Of a stretch of DNA of 64,000 nucleotides, positions 32,382-41,267 are shown in pieces; positions within the stretch are counted from its first letter, which is position 1, and each line of letters begins with the position of its first letter. Under the pieces are notes generated by a model that had not been told where the DNA came from, ran no database searches, and worked only from the letters and a program-made list of their open reading frames with translations. Position numbers and translations under genes: made by a program. Origin of the DNA: an uncultured Lachnospiraceae bacterium (GTDB taxonomy: Bacteria > Bacillota > Clostridia > Lachnospirales > Lachnospiraceae); NCBI GenBank assembly GCA_910577165.1, contig CAJTLX010000005.1:15268-79267 (forward strand), written 5' to 3'.

Positions 32382-33557
32382 ATGTTACATAAACAATACT
32401 ATGTGGAACTGGAAAAATATAACCGACTGCTGGCAAGAAAAAATGAGAAGACCAGCGATTACAATGGTATCTACGACAGGTTTCGCGACCCGGTTTTAAC
32501 CAGGGAGCATATTCCGCTTTTCTGGAAATATGATCTGGATATCCATACCAATCCATATTTTATGGAGCGTCTCGGCGTAAACGCGGCATTTAATTCCGGC
32601 GCGATGGAGCTTAACGGAAAATATTATCTGGTGGCGCGTATAGAGGGGGCGGATCGCAAATCCTTCTTTGCCGTGGCGGAGAGTGACAGCCCGGTGGACG
32701 GTTTTCATTTCTGGGATTACCCGGTGGAACTTCCGGATACCTGCCCACAGGAAACCAATGTATATGATATGCGCCTGACCAAGCATGAGGATGGCTATAT
32801 CTACGGTGTATTCTGCTCGGAGAGCAAGGATACCACGGTAAATGACCTTTCCGCAGCGGTGGCGGCGGCAGGTATTGTGCGCACTAAGGATCTAAGAGCT
32901 TGGGAGCGGCTTGCAAATTTAAAGACTCTAAATTCTCCGCAGCAGCGAAATGTTGTGCTGCACCCGGAATTTGTAGATGGAAAATATGCGTTCTACACGC
33001 GCCCGATGGATGATTTTATTGATACCGGTTCGGGCGGCGGAGTTGGCTTCGGGCTGTGTGAGGATATTACCAACGCTGTAATTGATGAGGAGATCATCAC
33101 AAGCCGCCGCAAATATCACACGATCACGGAGGCGAAAAACGGCGCGGGTGCGGTGCCGATTAAAACCGAGCGCGGATGGATTCATATTGCGCATGGTGTG
33201 CGTAATACTGCCGCAGGATTGCGCTATGTTATCTACGCTTTTGCGACGGACTTAAAAGAGCCGTGGAAGGTGATTGCGGAGCCATCCGGCTTTTTGATTG
33301 GACCAAAGGGCGGCGAGCGCGTGGGGGATGTTTCCAATGTGGTCTTTACCAACGGTGCGATCGCAAGGGAAAACGGGGAAGTATATATCTATTATGCTTC
33401 ATCGGATACAAGACTTCATGTGGCGACAACAAATATCGAAAAGTTAATGGATTATGTTTTTCATACACCGCAAGATCCGGGGCGTTCAGTGGATTGTGTA
33501 GCACAGCGCTGTGAGATGATTAGGAAAAATTTGGAAATTATAAAAAACGAAAATTAA
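32382..33557 (+). CDS. GH130_1-type 4-O-beta-D-mannosyl-D-glucose phosphorylase
   Basis: Splits mannosylglucose with phosphate to mannose 1-phosphate and glucose in the cytoplasm. The 391 residues fit GH130_1, which is longer than GH130_2. The N-terminal extension (KQYYVELEKYNRLLARKNEK), NPYFMERLGVNAAFNSGAME and RIEGADRKSFFAVAES, with catalytic Asp91, are typical. It follows the epimerase by 59 bases, so the product of one enzyme is the substrate of the next. The downstream dus gene probably has separate control. Confidence 0.92.
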   Translation: MLHKQYYVELEKYNRLLARKNEKTSDYNGIYDRFRDPVLTREHIPLFWKYDLDIHTNPYFMERLGVNAAFNSGAMELNGKYYLVARIEGADRKSFFAVAESDSPVDGFHFWDYPVELPDTCPQETNVYDMRLTKHEDGYIYGVFCSESKDTTVNDLSAAVAAAGIVRTKDLRAWERLANLKTLNSPQQRNVVLHPEFVDGKYAFYTRPMDDFIDTGSGGGVGFGLCEDITNAVIDEEIITSRRKYHTITEAKNGAGAVPIKTERGWIHIAHGVRNTAAGLRYVIYAFATDLKEPWKVIAEPSGFLIGPKGGERVGDVSNVVFTNGAIARENGEVYIYYASSDTRLHVATTNIEKLMDYVFHTPQDPGRSVDCVAQRCEMIRKNLEIIKNEN

Positions 33558-33635
33558 ACAAAAACCCGGAAACACAAAAGGATGATTTTAGTCGAAAACG
33601 TTCTTGAATTTGATGAAGATAAAGGATGAGGAGCT

Positions 33636-34607
33636 ATGGAAATAAAAAAACTTCGTGTCGGGAGTCTTTTACTCCCGTCCAATGTCTTGATGGCACCACT
33701 TGCCGGATATACCTGTCTGCCCTTTCGCGTTCTGGTTTATCAGCTTGGGGCAGGGTTAAGTTTTACGGAGATGGCGAGTGCTAACGCATTAAAATACAAA
33801 GACCGTGCGACAGAACAGCTCCTGCTTTCCAATAGCAGGTGCGGAGATGTGCAGGCGGCGCAGCTTCTTGGGGGAAATCCTTCGATTATCGAGAAGGTGG
33901 CAGGAAGCAAGGCACTGGAAAAATTCGATATTATTGATCTCAATATGGGCTGTCCTGTCCCCAATGTATTTAAGAGCGGTGAGGGCTGCGCGCTGATGCT
34001 TGATTTACCGCGTGCCGCCGCGCTGATTCGCGCGGCGAAAAAAAGCGGCAAGGCGGTCAGTGTAAAATGTCGCACCGGCATTCAGGAAAATCATATGTTT
34101 GCGGCAGAATTCGCCAGAATGTGCGAGGATGCGGGAGCGGATATAATCACTATACATGGGCGTTCCCGCAGTATGATGTATGATGGTATCCCGCATTACG
34201 AAGAAATTGCGCAGGCGAAGGCGGCAGTTTCGATCCCCGTGATTGCCAATGGCGGGATCAATTCGGTCGCGGATGCTGATCGGGTAATGGAACTTACTGG
34301 GGCGGATGGAATTATGCTCGGACGCTACGCACTGGAAAATCCGTTTATCATTCGGGATTTAACCGGAAAACAATACGAGAAAAGTTTTTATATCACAATG
34401 ATAGAACAGTTAGAACTTGCCCTAAAATACTATGACGAAACCTTTGCCCTAAGGTATATACAGCGGATTGCGTCAAACGGGATGAAAAAGCGAAAAGGCA
34501 CAAAGAAATATAAAGAACAGTTATACCGGGCAGGAAGCACAGAAGAAATAAAAGAATTGCTTGGACTGATCTTTTTAGAAAAGGAGGCCACCGGGGATGG
34601 AAGATAA
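33636..34607 (+). CDS. dus: tRNA-dihydrouridine synthase
   Basis: Flavin enzyme that reduces uridines in the tRNA D-loop, 323 residues. The TIM-barrel start NVLMAPLAGYTCLPFR, the catalytic Cys106 in NLNMGCPVPN, VKCRTGIQEN, ITIHGRSRSMMYDG and VIANGGINS are all present. The Cys-loop reads KSGEGCALM. The gene overlaps the start of the LRR gene by 11 bases, so the two are co-transcribed. The specific D-loop position cannot be told from the sequence. A CGAAAACGTTC near-palindrome lies 36-45 bases upstream. Confidence 0.93.
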   Translation: MEIKKLRVGSLLLPSNVLMAPLAGYTCLPFRVLVYQLGAGLSFTEMASANALKYKDRATEQLLLSNSRCGDVQAAQLLGGNPSIIEKVAGSKALEKFDIIDLNMGCPVPNVFKSGEGCALMLDLPRAAALIRAAKKSGKAVSVKCRTGIQENHMFAAEFARMCEDAGADIITIHGRSRSMMYDGIPHYEEIAQAKAAVSIPVIANGGINSVADADRVMELTGADGIMLGRYALENPFIIRDLTGKQYEKSFYITMIEQLELALKYYDETFALRYIQRIASNGMKKRKGTKKYKEQLYRAGSTEEIKELLGLIFLEKEATGDGR

Positions 34608-37600
34608 ACAAAGGAGTTTGGAAAGCGCGCAGATTCTAAACGATCTGAAAATTCAAAATGGATTAGAAATCCGGGACGGATTTTTTGTTTCCTACGAGGG
34701 CAGAGCGGAAACGGTTATCGTTCCGGAGGGTGTGCATACCATTGGGGAGGATGCATTTAAAGCTTGTGTCTCCATAAAAAAGATTGTGCTGCCGCAATCT
34801 CTTCGCCACATTCTGCCCAGGGCATTTAAGGGGTGCCGCAATCTGTGTGAATTGGAGATCCCGGAAGGGGTGAAAGAGATCGGCGAGTATGCCTTTCACC
34901 GCTGCCATTCTCTAAGAAACATACATCTTCCCGCGTCCGTTGTAGAGCTTGGCAACTGCGTCTTTTTGTACTGTGATCATTTGGTGGAAGCGCGGATTCC
35001 GGGCGTGCGCAGACTAGGACATCAGGCATTCTTAAATGATACCGGACTTTGCCGCCTGGTAATTTCAAGGGATCTCGATCCGGACTGTATCTGTGATGTA
35101 TTTACCAGCTGCGGAAGGCTTTGTGATATCGCGTTTTCTGACGGGGAGCGATATTTGCTTTCCGGTTTGGTGGGCGCGGCGATCGGAGAAGGCTCCCTGC
35201 CATTTTTAATTCGCCGGATCGCAGAGGATGTTTTAAGTATGTTCGAGTTGGACGGGCATTGTCTTGCGCGTTTTCGGACAAATTTAAAATACGTGGAAAT
35301 TCCGGAAGGGATTGAACAGATCGGCAAGAGCTGTTTTTTCGATCGCAGAGGAGTTCTCTCCGTTCGGCTTCCCGCCTCGCTAAAGGAGATAAAAAGTCGG
35401 GCATTTCGCAACTGTATCAATTTGGAGGAAGTAATCTTCCAGAATATTGAGGTAAAAATTGATTCTGACGCATTTAAAAACTGCACTTCCCTAAAGCGGA
35501 TAATCACGCCGGAGGGAGAATTTTTTATGCGGGGAATTGAGGGATTTATCGGGGGAGAAGACTGTCCGGTGCAAGATAGAAAAGAGGAAGATCGAGCAGA
35601 GAAGACTGCACCAAAAAATAATCTTGTCCATATTATTCACCGACAGATCCTTGGCAATTTCCGCTTCTGCGGAAGTATTCTTTTAAAATATTTAGGCAAT
35701 GAATCCCGCGTTGTGGTTCCGGATGGTGTTACTAGGATTGCAAACGAGGCCTTTGCAGGCAAGGAGGAGATCGACCGCATTCTGCTGCCGGAGAGTCTTA
35801 CCGAGATTGGAGAGAGAGCTTTTCGCGGCTGTCTGCTTTTGCAGACCATCAAAATTCCTCCCTCGGTCAGAGAAATTGGAGCGGGGGCATTTGAGAACTG
35901 TGTAAAACTTTTGCGTATTTTTCTGCCAGAATTAGAGCAAGTCGAGGAAAGCACATTTCGGCATTGCAAAAAATTAAGGGAAGTCCATTTTGGACAGAAT
36001 TTAAAAAGAATCAGGCAGCAGGCATTTTATGGATGTAATTCCCTTGACCGGATAAATTTTCCAGAACAGCTTGAAGAAATTGGAGTCATGGGGTTTTACC
36101 GCTGTGTTAAACTGGAAAAAATTACCATTCCTGAAACCGTAAAGAAAATAGGAAATCTGGCATTTGCACAGAGTGGTCTGTTGGAGGTACAAATTTTAAG
36201 TGACGGCAAAGAATTTGGCAGTGATCTCTTCTGTGACTGCACGCGCCTGCACACTCTCTTGCTTGGCGATGGTGTGTGCCATATCCCGGATAAGCTTGCC
36301 TTTGGCTGTGCGGCATTGACTAGGGTATCCCTGCCCGAAACCATTGAATCCGTGGGGAGAAATGCGTTTGAAAAAACCCCGTTTTTAAAGGCGTGGAAGG
36401 AAGAATTTGCCCGTGTCAACAACGGCGGTAAAGAAAATGAAAATTTGCTGTCCCATATTTTTCTGGACGGGAGCGATCTGGGGGGAGAATTTATTCTGCC
36501 CGCCAATTTTCGCATTATTGCCGGGGGCGCGTACTACGGAAACACAAGGATAACAAAAATCTGTTTACATAAGAATGTTATATGGGTTGGGCGGGCGGCA
36601 TTTAAGGGTTGCACTGCCTTAACTGGTGTTGTCTGGTCAAAAATTTGCGATGCAGAGCCGGAAATTTTCTCCGGCTGCGGGGAACTTGAAATAATCGAAA
36701 ACGCGCCGAGCTGGAAAACGGTCGGGGAGAGGGCATTTTGGGGCTGTAAAAAGCTCGCGCGCCTTGATCTATCCAAGGTGGAATGGATTGGAAAGGAGAC
36801 CTTTACCGACTGTGCTTGCCTGGAGAAGGGGGAAGTTGGCACAGCGCGCTATATTGGGGAATCGGCATTTGTAAATACCCCCTACACCTATCGCAAAGAA
36901 AGTGTTTTTAAGAGAAATCCTATCGGTAATGGACTGCCATCCATCGAAGTTGCTTCGATCACTGTGGAAAAATGCTGGTGGTGTTTCTGTGCAACAGTGA
37001 AAATAGGAATTACTGGGATTGCACCATACACTTTTTATCAGGAAACGCTTTTATCACGTCTGTATTTTGATGAAACGGTGGAGTGGATCGGGGAGGGAGC
37101 TTTTGCTGGTTGTGACCATATAGAAAGGATTACCTTTCCATCAAAGAACTGCCGGATTGACGCGCGTGCATTTGAAAAATGCAGTTTGTTAAAATCCATT
37201 CTTCTGCATACGGAAATTGTCGGTGAAAATGCATTTGCACAGTGTATATCCCTGAGAAAAGCAATTCTTTTCGGGACAAAAAAGCTATCAAAGCGCGCGT
37301 TTGAGGGCTGCGAAACCCTAAAACAAATGATAATTAAAACCGGGGAAAGAATAGAGATTGAAGAATTTTGTTTCTGCGGCTGTAAGGAACTAACCAAGAT
37401 CGATCTAAGCAGAGTAAAACGGATCGGGCGATATGCCTTTGCCAGTTGTGACAATCTCAAGCAGATTACATTGCCGTGTGACGCGGTGATCGCGCCGTAT
37501 GCATTTGCGGACTGCGGACAGCTAAAAACCATCTATATTTCCGGCGACAAGCCAAGGCTTTTGATTAGGGAGAATGCATTCTCTGGATGCACTGCGTTGT

Positions 37601-38766
37601 TTCAGGTATTCTGGAATGGAAACGATACGAGAAAATACTGGAAATTTAAGACTTATCAGGATATTTTTGAATCACAGATTCCACAGGAAATCCGAATGAT
37701 CTTCTACAGTGCGAGAAGCTGCTTTGAAGTGGAAGATGAAGAAATTTTAACCGCCTATCACGGGAGCGGAAGGATGGTAACCATCCCCGATGGAATTCGC
37801 AGGATAAATCCGGAGGTCTTTCGCGACTGTGTGAACCTTAACACCCTCCTGATTCCAAAAACGGTGGAATATATTGGTGCGCGTGCATTTCACGGGACAG
37901 AGTGGCTTGCAAACCGCCAGAAGAACAGGGGGATGATTATCGTCAATCATCTTTTGTTAGACGGCTCTAACTGTGTTGGAGAGGTTGTGATTCCACAGGA
38001 GATTCACATGGTCTGCGGATGGGCTTTTGCGAACGGGATGGGAATAAAGGAAATTCGCTTTCTCTCCGACTCGGTAAAGGTGGAGGAATTTGCATTCCGC
38101 AATTGTATTTACCTCGAAAAAATTCACCTGCCAAACCAGCCGGAAATACAGCTTTCCGGGATTGCGGACAGAGAGAAAGATCTGCCGCCACTTGCAAAAC
38201 AAATTGTACAGGAATGCTTAAACTGCTTTAAAACCGATGAGGAAAACCGCCTGATTGAGTGTACGGGAAATATTGAAAAGCTTTTCGTTGCGGATGGGAT
38301 CACGGCAATCGGGGAGGGAGTGTTTAAGGAGAGCAATCTGTTAACGGAAATTCTTTTGCCGCTAAGCGTTACCGCAATTGAAAAAAATGCTTTTTGCAGC
38401 TGTAAGTGGCTGCAAACTGTGCGGCAATCAAACAGAAAAGAGGGCGGGGCGGGTGGTATCCAAAGGATTGGTGAGATGGCGTTTTGGGGCTGCAAATGTC
38501 TCCAATTTGTGGAGTTGTCGGACGAACTTACAGAAATTGGAAATCGGGCGTTTGAACATTGCATTTCTCTGAGGGAGATCTATTTGCCGGAGGGTTTAGA
38601 AGAAATTCCGGAGCGGGCGTTTTTTCGCTGTCACAATCTGGAGAAAATAATTTTTCCTTCCACATTAAAGCGGATCGGAAAAGAGGCATTTGCTTTTTGC
38701 TACAAACTTACCCCGCCAAAATTTCCGGAAAATATCGTGGTGGGGGAACGGGCATTTGCAAAATAA
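34597..38766 (+). CDS. BspA-type leucine-rich-repeat protein without export signal
   Basis: A 1389-residue protein built almost entirely of LRR_5 (Treponema pallidum-type) repeats of about 23 residues, for example IGEDAFKACVSIKKIVLP, IGERAFRGCLLLQTIKIP and IGNRAFEHCISLREIYLP, from residue 25 to the end. Members of this group are usually secreted or surface proteins, but this one begins MEDKQRSLESAQILNDLKIQ with no signal peptide, lipobox, transmembrane helix or sorting motif, so it is predicted cytoplasmic. It overlaps dus by 11 bases (site AAGGAGG) and is 20 bases before the aldo/keto reductase gene. Function unknown; protein binding is likely. Confidence 0.88.
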   Translation: MEDKQRSLESAQILNDLKIQNGLEIRDGFFVSYEGRAETVIVPEGVHTIGEDAFKACVSIKKIVLPQSLRHILPRAFKGCRNLCELEIPEGVKEIGEYAFHRCHSLRNIHLPASVVELGNCVFLYCDHLVEARIPGVRRLGHQAFLNDTGLCRLVISRDLDPDCICDVFTSCGRLCDIAFSDGERYLLSGLVGAAIGEGSLPFLIRRIAEDVLSMFELDGHCLARFRTNLKYVEIPEGIEQIGKSCFFDRRGVLSVRLPASLKEIKSRAFRNCINLEEVIFQNIEVKIDSDAFKNCTSLKRIITPEGEFFMRGIEGFIGGEDCPVQDRKEEDRAEKTAPKNNLVHIIHRQILGNFRFCGSILLKYLGNESRVVVPDGVTRIANEAFAGKEEIDRILLPESLTEIGERAFRGCLLLQTIKIPPSVREIGAGAFENCVKLLRIFLPELEQVEESTFRHCKKLREVHFGQNLKRIRQQAFYGCNSLDRINFPEQLEEIGVMGFYRCVKLEKITIPETVKKIGNLAFAQSGLLEVQILSDGKEFGSDLFCDCTRLHTLLLGDGVCHIPDKLAFGCAALTRVSLPETIESVGRNAFEKTPFLKAWKEEFARVNNGGKENENLLSHIFLDGSDLGGEFILPANFRIIAGGAYYGNTRITKICLHKNVIWVGRAAFKGCTALTGVVWSKICDAEPEIFSGCGELEIIENAPSWKTVGERAFWGCKKLARLDLSKVEWIGKETFTDCACLEKGEVGTARYIGESAFVNTPYTYRKESVFKRNPIGNGLPSIEVASITVEKCWWCFCATVKIGITGIAPYTFYQETLLSRLYFDETVEWIGEGAFAGCDHIERITFPSKNCRIDARAFEKCSLLKSILLHTEIVGENAFAQCISLRKAILFGTKKLSKRAFEGCETLKQMIIKTGERIEIEEFCFCGCKELTKIDLSRVKRIGRYAFASCDNLKQITLPCDAVIAPYAFADCGQLKTIYISGDKPRLLIRENAFSGCTALFQVFWNGNDTRKYWKFKTYQDIFESQIPQEIRMIFYSARSCFEVEDEEILTAYHGSGRMVTIPDGIRRINPEVFRDCVNLNTLLIPKTVEYIGARAFHGTEWLANRQKNRGMIIVNHLLLDGSNCVGEVVIPQEIHMVCGWAFANGMGIKEIRFLSDSVKVEEFAFRNCIYLEKIHLPNQPEIQLSGIADREKDLPPLAKQIVQECLNCFKTDEENRLIECTGNIEKLFVADGITAIGEGVFKESNLLTEILLPLSVTAIEKNAFCSCKWLQTVRQSNRKEGGAGGIQRIGEMAFWGCKCLQFVELSDELTEIGNRAFEHCISLREIYLPEGLEEIPERAFFRCHNLEKIIFPSTLKRIGKEAFAFCYKLTPPKFPENIVVGERAFAK

Positions 38767-38786
38767 AAATAAGATAGGGAAAATCA

Positions 38787-39860
38787 ATGAGATATCGCAA
38801 ACTTGGTCATACGGGTCTGAGCGTTTCGGAGATCGGGTTTGGCACAATTCCGATTTTGCAGGGAAATGTGCCCGTTCTTCCGGATTACTACAATTTAAAT
38901 GATGAGCAGGCGATCGAGGTAATGGAGTTTGCATACCGTCTTGGCTGTACGCTCTACGATACTGCCATTGTGCCAGAGTACGGGGACGCGGAAATAAAAC
39001 TCGGAAAATTTGCAAGAAAAATTGGGCGGGAGCATATCATTATTTCGGACAAGGCACGCTTTTTTGACGGTAGTGGAATGTATGAGGCAGTGGAATGCTC
39101 CTGCGAAAATCTTGGCACCTGCCCCGATCTCTATTTTGTTCACCAGGCAGATTTTGAGCATGAGGAGGAAATTTTCGGTGCGGGCGGGGCAATCTGTGCA
39201 CTCTTGGAATTAAAGGCGCAGGGGAAAATCCGGTTTATCGGTGTTGCCTCGCACTATTACGATATTCTGTTTCGCGCAGCGAAAGATAGGCGGGTGGATG
39301 TGTTACAGATGAGCGGCAATATTTTTGAGCGCGGAATGCTGGAGCGGATAAAGGAGGAACCATGTTTTCGGAGAATGGGAATTTTAGTCAACAAAGTCTA
39401 TGCAGCAGGACTGCTGCCCTCCTTTTTTACGGCAAAAGAACTGGTAGAGGGCGTTTTATCCTACCCGGTTTCTTGTGCCTTAATTGGACTTGGGACGAGG
39501 GCGCAGGTTGGGGCAGCATTTGCTGTGCGGCAAAGTAGGCTTCCGCCCTTTTTTAAAGTGCTGCGCACCCTGGAAAAACAATTTGACCCGATCCCCTGTG
39601 ATCGCTGCCAGCGTTGCCACTGTTTGTACGGCACAGAGATCCATACACTTTTTCGCCAATACCATTATTATTATATGGGAAAAGATTACTGGGCATTAAA
39701 AAAGCTTGGACTTGGAATAGAGGAAGCGGCCGCACAGTGCCGCAAATGTCGTCTTATGCCCTGCATCTTAGAATGCCCGAACAGGATCCGGATTCCGGAG
39801 GAAATGCAAAAACTTGTAGCACTTGTGCGGGAACACCCAATTTGGGGAAATCCAAAATAA
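38787..39860 (+). CDS. Aldo/keto reductase with C-terminal cysteine clusters
   Basis: A 357-residue protein. The AKR barrel is at about 1-270, with the start RKLGHTGLSVSEIGFGT and catalytic Asp58, Tyr65, Lys89 and His119. The C-terminus adds CDRCQRCHC (about 272-280) and CRKCRLMPCILECP (about 318-331), which could hold one or two iron-sulfur clusters, as in ferredoxin-fused AKR proteins of anaerobes. It lies 26 bases before the DUF362 ferredoxin-like gene, so an electron-transfer link is plausible. The substrate is unknown. Confidence 0.87.
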   Translation: MRYRKLGHTGLSVSEIGFGTIPILQGNVPVLPDYYNLNDEQAIEVMEFAYRLGCTLYDTAIVPEYGDAEIKLGKFARKIGREHIIISDKARFFDGSGMYEAVECSCENLGTCPDLYFVHQADFEHEEEIFGAGGAICALLELKAQGKIRFIGVASHYYDILFRAAKDRRVDVLQMSGNIFERGMLERIKEEPCFRRMGILVNKVYAAGLLPSFFTAKELVEGVLSYPVSCALIGLGTRAQVGAAFAVRQSRLPPFFKVLRTLEKQFDPIPCDRCQRCHCLYGTEIHTLFRQYHYYYMGKDYWALKKLGLGIEEAAAQCRKCRLMPCILECPNRIRIPEEMQKLVALVREHPIWGNPK

Positions 39861-39886
39861 ACTCATTATTACAGGAAGGAAATCGA

Positions 39887-41020
39887 ATGGAGAAATCAAA
39901 AGTATATTTTACCTCTTTTAAGGCAACGGAACATGAAAATTTGCTCCAGAAACTTCATCGTCTAATGAAATCTGCGGGTTTTGAAACTATTGATTTTACG
40001 GACAAATACACTGCTATCAAACTTCATTTTGGCGAGTATGGCAATCTTGCTTTCCTTCGCCCAAACTATGCAAAAGTGGTGGCGGATTATGTAAAGGAAC
40101 TTGGCGGAAGACCATTTCTTACCGACTGCAATACCCTCTATGTCGGGAGCAGAAAGAACGCACTCGATCATTTAGAAACTGCCTATATCAACGGATTTTC
40201 GCCGTTGCAGACGGGATGCCATGTGATTATTGCGGACGGCTTAAAGGGGACGGACGAAACCATTGTGCCAATTGACGGGGAGTATGTAAAGGAAGCGAAA
40301 ATTGGTCACGCGATTATGGATGCGGACGTATTTATCTCGCTCTCGCATTTTAAGGGGCATGAGATGGCGGGTTTTGGCGGTGCGATCAAAAATATTGGTA
40401 TGGGCTGCGGTTCCCGCGCGGGAAAGATGGAACAGCACTGTGAGGGAAAACCGAGCGCGGATATGGACCTTTGTGTGGGCTGTGGTGCGTGCCGTAAAAT
40501 CTGTGCGCATGGCGCACCGATTATCGAAAATGGCAAGGCAACCATCGACCATGATAAATGTGTTGGTTGTGGGAGATGTCTGGCTGTCTGTCCGAGGGAT
40601 GCAATCTCGGCTGATTTTGCGGATTCGGTTGCAATACTTAATTATAAGATGGCGGAGTATAGCCTTGCAGTGTGCAAGGATCGCCCATGCTTTCATATTT
40701 CGCTTATCTGTGATGTATCGCCAAATTGCGATTGTCACTCCGAAAACGATATTCCGATTATCGCAGATATTGGGATGTTAGCGTCCTTTGATCCGGTGGC
40801 ACTTGACAGGGTATGTGCAGATCTATGTAATCAGGCGGAGCCAATCAGGGAGAGCGAATTGGGTGAGCAGATTGCAAAGCATACCGCAAAAGAAAATGGG
40901 CAGAAAAGGACTTCGGATCATTTTGTGATGGTGCATCCGGATACGGAATGGAGATCCTGCATTGCCCATGCGGTAAAGATTGGTCTGGGAACGGATCAAT
41001 ATGAGTTGGTAAAAATTTAA
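39887..41020 (+). CDS. DUF362 protein with two 4Fe-4S ferredoxin motifs
   Basis: A 377-residue cytoplasmic protein. A DUF362 domain (SKVYFTSFKATEHENLLQKL start, KLHFGEYGN, SHFKGHEMAGFGGAIKN and NIGMGCGSRAGK) surrounds two ferredoxin motifs, CVGCGACRKIC at about 196 and CVGCGRCLAVCP at about 225. ATG 39887 follows CAGGAAGG; the frame is open further upstream, but that part overlaps the preceding reductase gene in another frame. DUF362 proteins are found in anaerobes without an assigned reaction. Redox partnership with the adjacent reductase is inferred. Confidence 0.88.
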   Translation: MEKSKVYFTSFKATEHENLLQKLHRLMKSAGFETIDFTDKYTAIKLHFGEYGNLAFLRPNYAKVVADYVKELGGRPFLTDCNTLYVGSRKNALDHLETAYINGFSPLQTGCHVIIADGLKGTDETIVPIDGEYVKEAKIGHAIMDADVFISLSHFKGHEMAGFGGAIKNIGMGCGSRAGKMEQHCEGKPSADMDLCVGCGACRKICAHGAPIIENGKATIDHDKCVGCGRCLAVCPRDAISADFADSVAILNYKMAEYSLAVCKDRPCFHISLICDVSPNCDCHSENDIPIIADIGMLASFDPVALDRVCADLCNQAEPIRESELGEQIAKHTAKENGQKRTSDHFVMVHPDTEWRSCIAHAVKIGLGTDQYELVKI

Positions 41021-41097
41021 GATCTAAAAGGATAGATTGCTGGCATACAAATTAGTTTGGTGTTAGCAGAACTGACAGTCTTCTTAAATTTACTTGA

Positions 41098-41151
41098 GCG
41101 TAGGAGAGGCACAAGAATAAAGAACTTTGCCTTTTCTACGCTTTATTTTTT
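41098..41151 (+). terminator. Terminator after the DUF362 gene
   Basis: GCGTAGGAGAGGCA (41098-41111) pairs with TGCCTTTTCTACGC (41128-41141) through two G-U pairs and is followed by TTTATTTTTT. It isolates the NAD operon that follows. Confidence 0.85.
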
Positions 41152-41169
41152 GTCGCTTTTACTTTTTTC

Positions 41170-41220
41170 TTGACATATGATAATCAAGTGATTATAATAA
41201 TGATAATCAAGTGATTATCA
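41170..41220 (+). promoter_or_regulatory. nrtR-pncA-pncB promoter with two tandem operators
   Basis: TTGACA (41170-41175), a 17-base spacer and TATAAT (41193-41198) form a consensus promoter. A 20-bp palindrome TGATAATCA-AG-TGATTATCA occupies 41201-41220, and an almost identical copy (one mismatch) at 41178-41197 covers the spacer and -10. Their centres are 23 bases apart. NrtR-type repressors regulate their own NAD salvage operons, so these are probably NrtR sites; that assignment is inference. Confidence 0.8.
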
Positions 41221-41267
41221 TATAGTGAGTTAGGAAATTATTCAGAGGATAAGGAAAGGGGGATTTT

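Noticed and set aside
39614..39886. Upstream extension of the DUF362 gene
   Set aside because: The frame continues upstream inside the reductase gene, but the ATG at 39887 has a ribosome binding site and matches the expected domain start.
41176..41222. CRISPR-like short repeats
   Set aside because: The two repeats are palindromic operators overlapping a promoter, only two copies exist and there are no spacers of regular length. No cas genes are in the window.
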